This document shows positions 41,006 through 48,646 of a DNA stretch of 53,549 nt, piece by piece. Position 1 is the stretch's first letter; each line of letters begins with the position of its first letter. This DNA comes from Bacteroidales bacterium (GTDB lineage Bacteria > Bacteroidota > Bacteroidia > Bacteroidales > UBA932), in the NCBI GenBank assembly GCA_024402135.1, contig JAKSJN010000014.1:1-53549 (forward strand), written 5' to 3'. The position numbers and the translations under genes were made by a program. The notes beneath the pieces are model-generated. The model ran no database searches and was not told the origin of the DNA. It saw only the letters and a program-made list of their open reading frames with translations.

Positions 41006-41299
41006 CTAGAAGAAGCACAATCAAACATCACTGCGTATGCCCTGGTTATCATCGACTACCAGTATCTTGCCACGTTTTCCTACCGAGATTTGCTTGTTTC
41101 AAACACATTTTCCCGGCGACTTTCGGCGTAAAGATACACTTTTTCCCGGATTCCATGGATGATGTTAAGAATATAGCTCAGCGCCTTATTTTACAAAATC
41201 GCCGCAGTTTAAATGCCCTATTTTGCAAAAAACTTGATATTAAGCTATTCTTATGGCATCACTCATTCCGTTTCTTGGCCTGCGCAGAGATGATGGCTA
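41006..41299. other. intergenic region without a supported gene
   Basis: About 290 bases between the terminator and the ABC ATPase stop. Only short unlikely frames exist, for example 42 codons from about 41037. Two near-identical 14-mers (ACAC then TTTTCCCGG) occur at 41103-41116 and 41136-41149. No tRNA, hairpin of note or promoter with both elements was found. Confidence 0.5.
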
Positions 41300-41968
41300 T
41301 CAGTGAGTGACATAGCCATGTCTAATCAGGTCATCCCTTGACTCTATCGGGAATGTATAGCCGTCACGCAACAAGAAAAGGTCATCAGAGACCTGAATGA
41401 TTGCTTCGTAAAGATGGTCGGACACAATTATGCCCTTGTGCGCCTTTTCTTCAAGTATCAGCTTTTGCATTTTCTCCATATAGACAGGGGCTATGTTGGA
41501 AAACGGCTCATCCAGGATGCAGAAGTCGGCAGAAGACTTTATGATGAGATACATTTCTACGATACGGGCCTCACCTCCTGACAAGTCTCTGAACTGCTTC
41601 CTCTGGAAGGAATGGAATTTTGGATCGAATCTCACCAAGCCGTCATAGTCAACTCCATATAACCTGAATGCTTCATCAAGAGTCATTTTGGGCGGCATGA
41701 ACAGACTCTGAGGCAAGAATTTCACCCTGTTTCCAATGTGACCATAATCGGTATCTGGCTCATCGTTGAATCTGACGAAGAGATTCTGTGGCTTGATGCC
41801 ACCCATTATGCATTTGAACAGGCATGACTTGCCTGAGCCATTCCGTCCAAGGACGCCCGTCACCTTGCCTGTTTCTGATGTGATGAATGCACTTTGGAGG
41901 ACGGCGAACTTGCCAAACTCCAGGTGCACACTGTCAACGAGCAATCTGTTTACCCTATCTGATGACAT
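41300..41968 (-). CDS. ABC transporter ATP-binding protein
   Basis: This 222-residue cytoplasmic ATPase has the Walker A GRNGSGKS (residues 41-48), Q-loop near FLPQSLF, signature LSGGEAR (129-135), Walker B FCILDEP (149-155) and the H-loop His185 in VSDHLYE, so it should be active. The overall sequence resembles LptB-like or branched-chain-type ATPases rather than the LolD/MacB type used by the nearby FtsX permeases. Its start overlaps the small membrane protein gene by 14 bases, which suggests the two form one transporter. Confidence 0.85.
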   Translation of the reverse strand: MSSDRVNRLLVDSVHLEFGKFAVLQSAFITSETGKVTGVLGRNGSGKSCLFKCIMGGIKPQNLFVRFNDEPDTDYGHIGNRVKFLPQSLFMPPKMTLDEAFRLYGVDYDGLVRFDPKFHSFQRKQFRDLSGGEARIVEMYLIIKSSADFCILDEPFSNIAPVYMEKMQKLILEEKAHKGIIVSDHLYEAIIQVSDDLFLLRDGYTFPIESRDDLIRHGYVTH

Positions 41969-42275
41969 AACCCATGCTGATTGAAAGCGTCAGAAGCAAC
42001 AGGAAACAAATGAACTCCACAACAAAAGGAGTTGCATAGTACTCTGTTCTGCTGACCCCAAGATTCAGGTAGAAATATATGGCATGCCCATCCTGAAGAG
42101 ACTTGAATAGATACAAGATGATGGAAATGACAAGCAACTTCATGATAATACATGTCGGGCCGCTCATCGGTTTGAAGAAACACAGCACAGCTGCTGCAAG
42201 GGAATATATTGCTGAAACCATATAGATTCCTTGGGCATATTGTGCTGATAATCGTATTTTCTGAAAAATGGTCAT
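41955..42275 (-). CDS. small three-helix membrane protein, putative ABC partner
   Basis: This 106-residue protein has three hydrophobic segments (about residues 18-38, 43-60 and 85-103). No family is recognised. It starts six bases after the permease stop and overlaps the ATPase gene by 14 bases, so it is probably the membrane partner of that ATPase. With only three helices it would have to act as an oligomer. An alternative frame over the same bases is less hydrophobic and was not chosen. Confidence 0.65.
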   Translation of the reverse strand: MTIFQKIRLSAQYAQGIYMVSAIYSLAAAVLCFFKPMSGPTCIIMKLLVISIILYLFKSLQDGHAIYFYLNLGVSRTEYYATPFVVEFICFLLLLTLSISMGYVIR

Positions 42276-42281
42276 TCGAAA

Positions 42282-44705
42282 TCACTCATTCTTTAGGGTT
42301 TCAACTGGGTTTACGTTCATCATGCGTAAGGCAAAAAAGGATATCGACACAAGCACGGCCAACATGACGACCGCAACAGCAAAAATGTAGATTGACAATG
42401 AATTGTCCATGCGGACAAGATATTGCTCCAGCCAATGATCGGCATAGCGGTACGCGAACGGTACGGCTAACAGAGCTCCGATCAGCACAGGAATGGCGAA
42501 TGAGCGGACTGTGTCGAAGAAAACAGACTCACGGGAGCAACCGAATATCCTGCGGATAGATGTATCCTTGCTCCTGACCAGAGACCAGTATGATCCAAGG
42601 GCAACTATTCCAAGGACAGTCAATAGAATAGCCAGGCTTCCGAAAACGAGAAGGATGCCGAAATATTTACGTTCCTTCTGGTAATACTCAGCGACTTTCT
42701 GGCCAAGAGTAGATATGTCCACCGACAGGCCTCTGTCCTCGAACAACTGTCGGATATGCCCAATCGCTTCTTTTTCATTGCCTTGCAGTTTGATGAATAT
42801 TTCACCGCCCTTTTGATCATCGTCGACCATGTATACCATGATGTCGCCAGAAGCCTCGACATTTACATCTCCATACTTGATGTCGTCAATGATACCGGCA
42901 ACGACAACCTGTCGCCCGTCTGAATCATAACCGGTCGCATCGCCAGCAGCTTTGAATTTCTCCCAGGAAGACTTCTGCACATACAATCTTGGATTGCCAT
43001 CGTCCTTTCCGAGGAAGTTTTCCAGGATTTCTATTCCGAGCATGTCGAATACTTCCTGGGTACTCATTATTCCAACCACATTGCATATGTGATCTATCGG
43101 CATGAATGCAAACAGACCATCTTCGTTGGGTTCTCTCGAAAATTTAGACCCATATTCATCCGTCAAGGCAAACATGACTCTTCCTGCAGTAGGATCGCCA
43201 TAAGCATAACCCACAGATTCCACGCCCGGTAGGGACTCGATTTCATTTATGGACACCGGTGGTTCTGCGTCTGCATGATATGGAATAACACGTTTTGCCA
43301 CGACGACGCCATCTGTCTTGTAACCACGAGGAGCGTGTATCATCTGTTCAGTCTGAAGGAAAACCACAGCACAGACAGCGATGATAGCAGAGCAGACAAA
43401 ACCTTGCAATGCAATGACTACTTTCCCGAAGAATGCCTTGTCATTCTTCCTGGTTTCGCCTTTGATCACAGCTATAGGTCTATGCCTGGAGCTGGCGAAT
43501 GACGGTGCAATGCCAGCCACGAAACCGATCGCCACGAAAGAAACCAGCATCAATATCCAGTCATTCACTGTCGACATTGGCTTGAACTCAAGATCAAGGA
43601 GGTCTGACACCGTCTGACAGGAGGCAAGAGCTAAGGCCGTGCCAACCACGAAAGAAAGGCCAAGGAGCAAGTAGGATTCAGCAAAGCACCTTACTGTAAC
43701 GCCTTCCCGGCTGGTTCCAAGAAGTCTTCGGGTAGCCATCTCCTTAAGTCTGAAACGAGAAAAGGCAATCGTGAGCATGATATAGTTCAGTACCGCAAAA
43801 ATGAGGAGGATGACACATGTAAGAAGGAATATCTTGAATGTGTCATAGTCAGAGAGATTGTCAAATTGCTGACTTTCATAATCACCGTATAGGCTGTGAT
43901 GCAGCTTCCCGAAAGGCTCAAGATGAAATGGCCTGATGGTGGTCTCAAATCCCGGAAGATACACCTTCTTGAGATTGAGAAAATCCGCCTTTGCCTGTTT
44001 CAGGTCAAAACCCTCCTTCATCAGCACGAATTTATAATGACCTATACCTATCCCTAAATTCTCCAACCTAGAGGAATAATCTTCATTTCTAAAGATAATG
44101 TCAGTGTATGGGATAACCGTCTTCCCTGGCTTTCTGAATACGCCGCATATCTGATAGGTCTTCGAAATGCTGTAGTCAGTCCCGCTAAGCCCTTCTGAAA
44201 CAACAAGACTTTCTCCCACTGGATTCTCGTCTCCGAATACGCGTGTCGCGAAGTCCTCGGATATCATGACGTTGTTCGTATTCTCAACCAACGGTTTAAA
44301 GGAGCCTTGCAGGGTTATGCTCGGGAAAACATCGTAAAAATCCCGGCTCACCAAAAGTGCCTGGATTTCTTCCTTCTTTCCAGATTCTGTCTCCGCAGTC
44401 ATAGGGCCTATTGTGCCGCTGGTCTTCACGACAGCAACAATCTTTTCTACAGAATTGACCTGCATAATAGCATTAAGGACAGCGTCATCTCCCATCGTAT
44501 AGAACAGCTTATTATTCGGGGACTCTTGGTCGCCGTACCAGAGCATGAACAGACGGCTGTTCTTGCTTGTATATCTGTCGCATCTGTTGTCCTCCATGAC
44601 GAAGGAGCCTACCAGGATAACGAATGCAAGCGCCACGCCGAGGCCAATGACCTCAGCCAAAGCATAAAGCTTATGTTTCGAAAGAAATCTAATAAACGAT
44701 TTCAT
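42282..44705 (-). CDS. FtsX-like ABC permease 1 (MacB-type)
   Basis: This 807-residue inner-membrane protein has the N-terminal helix (MKSFIRFLSKHKLYALAEVI), a periplasmic domain, a central FtsX block (NLSDYDTFKIFLL, FRLKEMATRRLLGTS), a second periplasmic domain and a C-terminal FtsX block ending MMNVNPVETLKNE. It is closely related to the permease at 46232-48604. Such paired 800-residue permeases are typical of Bacteroidota and act with a LolD-type ATPase; the cognate ATPase gene immediately upstream survives only as a remnant. Confidence 0.9.
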   Translation of the reverse strand: MKSFIRFLSKHKLYALAEVIGLGVALAFVILVGSFVMEDNRCDRYTSKNSRLFMLWYGDQESPNNKLFYTMGDDAVLNAIMQVNSVEKIVAVVKTSGTIGPMTAETESGKKEEIQALLVSRDFYDVFPSITLQGSFKPLVENTNNVMISEDFATRVFGDENPVGESLVVSEGLSGTDYSISKTYQICGVFRKPGKTVIPYTDIIFRNEDYSSRLENLGIGIGHYKFVLMKEGFDLKQAKADFLNLKKVYLPGFETTIRPFHLEPFGKLHHSLYGDYESQQFDNLSDYDTFKIFLLTCVILLIFAVLNYIMLTIAFSRFRLKEMATRRLLGTSREGVTVRCFAESYLLLGLSFVVGTALALASCQTVSDLLDLEFKPMSTVNDWILMLVSFVAIGFVAGIAPSFASSRHRPIAVIKGETRKNDKAFFGKVVIALQGFVCSAIIAVCAVVFLQTEQMIHAPRGYKTDGVVVAKRVIPYHADAEPPVSINEIESLPGVESVGYAYGDPTAGRVMFALTDEYGSKFSREPNEDGLFAFMPIDHICNVVGIMSTQEVFDMLGIEILENFLGKDDGNPRLYVQKSSWEKFKAAGDATGYDSDGRQVVVAGIIDDIKYGDVNVEASGDIMVYMVDDDQKGGEIFIKLQGNEKEAIGHIRQLFEDRGLSVDISTLGQKVAEYYQKERKYFGILLVFGSLAILLTVLGIVALGSYWSLVRSKDTSIRRIFGCSRESVFFDTVRSFAIPVLIGALLAVPFAYRYADHWLEQYLVRMDNSLSIYIFAVAVVMLAVLVSISFFALRMMNVNPVETLKNE

Positions 44706-44715
44706 GGTTCAGTAA

Positions 44716-44850
44716 TTAAAGTTCATTCTTCACATCACTCACAATCTTACCATCGAGCAGGTCAATTGTTCTCTGGGCCATAGCGGCATCCTTCTGAGAG
44801 TGGGTCACCATAACGATGGTAGCACACTCGTTGTTGAGTTCCTGAAGATC
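44716..44850 (-). pseudogene. remnant of a LolD/MacB-type ABC ATPase gene (C-terminal 45 codons)
   Basis: The frame reads DLQELNNECATIVMVTHSQK and ends GKIVSDVKNEL then TAA, with the H-loop His in VTHS. Walker A, signature and Walker B are absent. The same C-terminal residues GKIVSDVKNEL occur at 53514-53549 in what is presumably an intact ATPase. Beyond about 44850 the frame loses family likeness and stops at 44881. The remnant sits ten bases before permease 1, the position an ATPase gene holds before permease 4. Confidence 0.82.
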
Positions 44851-44900
44851 TTGCTGAGGTTTGATATTTTGATCATGATACTACTGTGTGTCATTATGAT

Positions 44901-46214
44901 TTATTCACCGGCGGCGAGTTTAGTGTATTTCTCATACTTGGCAGCAAATTCAGGACTTTCCTCGCGGAAACGGTAGCATGCATTCTTGAGGAATTCAGCG
45001 ACCCCGGTCTTGGTGGCAGCGTCATCGGCCGCAAGTTCTATTGCCTTCTCGAATGGCTCAATGCAGCCTTTAAGGTTCTTCTCGAACTCGGCGACGAGCT
45101 TCAAGTACTTGGCGTCATCATATTCATTGTTTGCCTGTTCCTGAATCTCGACAGCCTTGTCGTAGAAGAGGATACCCTGGCCAATGTAGGCGTATGCATA
45201 GTCAGGGTTGACCTTGGCACTTTCCTGATACGCATTGAGCGCACCATCGAAGTCGCCGAGCTGCTTGCGGATATCACCTTCGGCGGAGTAGAGGGTTGCG
45301 TTGTTCGGCTCATTTCTCTTTGCCTCATCAAGAAGTTCAAAGAGGCGGTTGCTGTCCTTGCCGCTCTTCTGGTAGTAGTTGATGAGACCGATGAGGATGC
45401 CCTGGCTCTGTGGGAAGACCTTGAAGCCCTGTTCGAGAACATCCTTTGATCCTTCAAGGTCATCAAGGCTCTTGAGCACATCGGCGAGTTTTGCGAAAGC
45501 GTCGCCATCGTTTGCATAGTAGCCGAGGTCGATACACTTGCGGAAAAGATCCTTTGCCTTGTTGTAGTCGCCACCAGCGTGAGCAGTGAATGCTGCGTTG
45601 TAAACTGTATTTGTATCCAGGATATTGAGAGGAGCAGTAGCTGAAGCCTCAACCGACTTCTCGAAGAGCTTGCTGGCTGCAAGGTAGTCACCGAGTGAGT
45701 ACTGATTGTAAGCATCGCCGTTGTATTTCTCCGCGATGTTCTTTATCGCTGTTGTTATATCCTTGGTCTTTGCACCTTTGATGTCGATCTGTGCAGCCTT
45801 CTTGTAAGCATTGAGAGCCTTGTCAAGTGCGTCAGCATAAACCGGCTTGGTAACATCGATCATTGCGAGGACGTCACCGTCATAGTAGTAGTCGCATGTT
45901 GCGTAAGACTCCTTCACGTAGTCCTTGCCTGCGATATTCACAGTCTCGGTAGAGAGAGCTTTCTGGCCACGGAGAACGAGTGCGAGTTCTGCCTTGCTGG
46001 CGCCGACCCATGCTGCGCCCTGAGGTGCTGCATAAGCGTCCATGTAGGTCTGGCCAAGTTTGAGCCAGGTAGCGACCTTGGTTGCCTTCTTTGCGTTGTC
46101 TGCAGCTGCCTGTGCAGTCTCGACAGCTGCCTTTGCAGCATCCAGGGATTTTACCTGGGCATTGGCAACCTGCATTGATGCGAGGATAGCCAAAGCGATA
46201 ATGATTCTTTTCAT
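44901..46214 (-). CDS. TPR-repeat exported protein
   Basis: This 437-residue protein has a signal peptide (MKRIIIALAILASMQVANAQ) and several tetratricopeptide-like helical pairs, clearest around SLGDYLAASKLFEKSVEASA, GDYNKAKDLFRKCIDLGYY and GDFDGALNAYQESAKVNPDY. It is probably a periplasmic scaffold. It lies 17 bases downstream of permease 2 and breaks the ABC gene run ahead of the ATPase remnant. I know no direct role in such transporters. Confidence 0.82.
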   Translation of the reverse strand: MKRIIIALAILASMQVANAQVKSLDAAKAAVETAQAAADNAKKATKVATWLKLGQTYMDAYAAPQGAAWVGASKAELALVLRGQKALSTETVNIAGKDYVKESYATCDYYYDGDVLAMIDVTKPVYADALDKALNAYKKAAQIDIKGAKTKDITTAIKNIAEKYNGDAYNQYSLGDYLAASKLFEKSVEASATAPLNILDTNTVYNAAFTAHAGGDYNKAKDLFRKCIDLGYYANDGDAFAKLADVLKSLDDLEGSKDVLEQGFKVFPQSQGILIGLINYYQKSGKDSNRLFELLDEAKRNEPNNATLYSAEGDIRKQLGDFDGALNAYQESAKVNPDYAYAYIGQGILFYDKAVEIQEQANNEYDDAKYLKLVAEFEKNLKGCIEPFEKAIELAADDAATKTGVAEFLKNACYRFREESPEFAAKYEKYTKLAAGE

Positions 46215-46231
46215 AACTTTACAATTAGCGA

Positions 46232-48604
46232 TTATTCTGATTTAAGAGATTTTACTGGATTGGTGTTCATGAGGCGCACGGCCTGAACCGAAATGGCGAC
46301 AAGGACAGTCAAGAGCACAAGCATGACTGCGGACAGGTATATCAGCAAAGAATTGTCGATGCGCACCAGATAATGTTCCAGCCAGTGCCCGACATAGCTG
46401 TATGCGAATGGCACGGCAGCCACCGAACCGGCCATGACGGAAAAAATGAATGAACGCACGGTGCCGAAGTACACCGACCGGCGAGGGCATCCGAATATCT
46501 TGCGGACTGCGGTATCCTTGGTTCTCAACTGTGCCCAGTACGAACTCAAAGCCACAAGGCCCATGAAGGTCAGCAAAATGGCAAGCAGTCCAAACACCAG
46601 AAGAACAGTGAAGTATTTATGTTCAGTCTCGTACTGCGCGGAAAGCTGCTGGTTAAGTGAACTGATCTCAACATCCGGGAATTCCTTGTCCTCGTACAGT
46701 TTCCTTATATCTCTTATTGCATCTTTCTCGTTGCCGTTGACCTTGAAGAACATTTCTGTGGCCATGGCACCCATAGCATCATTGCACAGATAGCCTTGCA
46801 ATCCATCCATCGTACTTGAATTGATCTCTCCTATCTTGATGTCTTCGATGATGCCTGCAACCGCCACCTGGTCCTTTCCGTAAAACAGCGGCAGGGAATC
46901 AGTTTCTGACTGGAATTCATCCCAAGAGGACTTGCATACATATAAGCGGAGCAATCCCTGTCCTTCCACATGGAAATCCTCAACCATCTCCATCTCGAGC
47001 AAATTGAAGGCTTCAGAGGTACCCACCATTCCGGACATCGTAATCAGGTTATCCCTGAACTCCGGGCTTCCTTTCAACAGAGCGAACAGCATCCTGCTCT
47101 TCGCCGGAGAAGTACTGGAGAAGCCCATGGATTCAATGAATGAAAGAGATGCAAGCTCGTCCCTTGAAACGGGGCTCCTGACGCCTTTCTGCATGAACTG
47201 GAGAGCACTCATCGTTATGACGTTATCTGGATTGTAGCCTCGTGGAGCGTGGATCATCTTCTCCGTCTGGAGGAAGATGGCCGCACAGACCGAGACAATG
47301 GCGGTACAGACAAAGCCCTGGAGGAGTATGACAATCTTTCCGAAAAAGACCTTGTCGTCAGTCCTGGTCTCCCCTTTTATGACAGCGACAGGCTCATGCT
47401 TCGAGACGGAGATGGCCGGAAAAATGCCCGAGACGAAACCTATCAGAACAAACGACACAGCTACAAGCGCCCAGTCACGCAAGGTCGAGAGCGGGCTGAA
47501 TTCCAGCTCCAAGATATCCGAAGCAGTGCCCCTTAGCGCAAGGGCAAGAATGACAGCCATGAAGAATGCTGTCCCAAGCAGCAGGTAAGACTCAGCGAAA
47601 CACCTGGCGACTACACCCCTCAGACTTGTTCCAAGAAGTCTTCTTGTAGCCATTTCAGTCAGCCTGAAGCGCGAGAACGCAATCGAGAGCATGATATAAT
47701 TGAGTACCGCGAACAGCAGCAATACCGCACAGGCGAGAAGGAAGATCTTGAAAGTATCATAGTCCGAGAGATTTTCAAAATAGTTCCCCAATCCCTCGTC
47801 GTATAGTCTGTGATGCAACTTCTTCATCTTCACCAGCTGATATGGTCCGGATGGGACCAGCGGCCCAAGGTCCGAGAGGTCCAGAGCTGCTATGGCTTTC
47901 TTTGCCTCTTCAGCGTCAAAACCCTCCTTCATCAGAACGAAATTGCACCCGGCAATGGATATCGATGATTCATCGGACAAGCTTTGTGCGTAGGTATCGT
48001 ATCTTATGATGACATCGGCGTACGGAATCACCGTCTTTCCGGGATTCGAATAGATACCTGTTACAAGATACTCCCTTGATATGGTTGAACTACCAGGAAA
48101 GCCTTCCTCGACCTTCAGCAATGCTCCCATCGGAGCGTTCTCTCCAAAAGCCCTCTCTGCGAAGCTCTCGGATATCACGGCGCTATTCGACCCTTTGAGG
48201 ACATCCGATGGATTTCCTCCGTTTACTGTGTATCCAAACACATCAAAGAAACTGTCGCTGACCGCCAGTACCTTTATGCTGTAATCCTCACCGGTCCCTG
48301 AATCCACCGTCATCGGTCCGGACTGCAAACCGGCCTTGAAGAGAGTGACTACTTCTTCTACAGGACTAAGCTGCATGATTCTGCTGCGTACAGGATCATC
48401 GTTTCCCGTCCAATTAAAGATCGGGGCGTGTTCTCCAAACAGGAGAAACAGCCTATCCGCATTCTTTGTAGATCTGTCGCATCTGTTGTCCTCAATGACA
48501 AAGGAACCCGCCAGGATGACGAAAGCAAGCGCTACTCCGAGACCGATGATCTCAGCCAAAGCATATAGCTTATGTTTCGAAAGAAATCTGATAAATGATT
48601 TCAT
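46232..48604 (-). CDS. FtsX-like ABC permease 2
   Basis: This 790-residue membrane protein has the same domain order as permease 1 and near-identical first 36 residues, apart from conservative changes (IIGLG for VIGLG). Shared internal blocks include NLSDYDTFKIFLL, RCFAESYLLLG, VIKGETR and MIHAPRGY. The pair looks like a fairly recent duplication. It starts 42 bases after permease 3's stop. Confidence 0.9.
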   Translation of the reverse strand: MKSFIRFLSKHKLYALAEIIGLGVALAFVILAGSFVIEDNRCDRSTKNADRLFLLFGEHAPIFNWTGNDDPVRSRIMQLSPVEEVVTLFKAGLQSGPMTVDSGTGEDYSIKVLAVSDSFFDVFGYTVNGGNPSDVLKGSNSAVISESFAERAFGENAPMGALLKVEEGFPGSSTISREYLVTGIYSNPGKTVIPYADVIIRYDTYAQSLSDESSISIAGCNFVLMKEGFDAEEAKKAIAALDLSDLGPLVPSGPYQLVKMKKLHHRLYDEGLGNYFENLSDYDTFKIFLLACAVLLLFAVLNYIMLSIAFSRFRLTEMATRRLLGTSLRGVVARCFAESYLLLGTAFFMAVILALALRGTASDILELEFSPLSTLRDWALVAVSFVLIGFVSGIFPAISVSKHEPVAVIKGETRTDDKVFFGKIVILLQGFVCTAIVSVCAAIFLQTEKMIHAPRGYNPDNVITMSALQFMQKGVRSPVSRDELASLSFIESMGFSSTSPAKSRMLFALLKGSPEFRDNLITMSGMVGTSEAFNLLEMEMVEDFHVEGQGLLRLYVCKSSWDEFQSETDSLPLFYGKDQVAVAGIIEDIKIGEINSSTMDGLQGYLCNDAMGAMATEMFFKVNGNEKDAIRDIRKLYEDKEFPDVEISSLNQQLSAQYETEHKYFTVLLVFGLLAILLTFMGLVALSSYWAQLRTKDTAVRKIFGCPRRSVYFGTVRSFIFSVMAGSVAAVPFAYSYVGHWLEHYLVRIDNSLLIYLSAVMLVLLTVLVAISVQAVRLMNTNPVKSLKSE

Positions 48605-48646
48605 TGGGTTAAATATTTTTATGCTTTCTCATGTCAAGGCAATCCA

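Noticed and set aside
41037-41165. A 42-codon frame in the gap before the ABC ATPase
   Set aside because: No promoter with both elements, no recognisable family and unremarkable composition, so it is not supported as a gene.
41950-42285. An alternative 111-codon minus-strand frame over the small membrane protein gene
   Set aside because: It is rich in Cys and less hydrophobic, whereas the other frame gives three clear membrane helices and fits the six-base and 14-base junctions.
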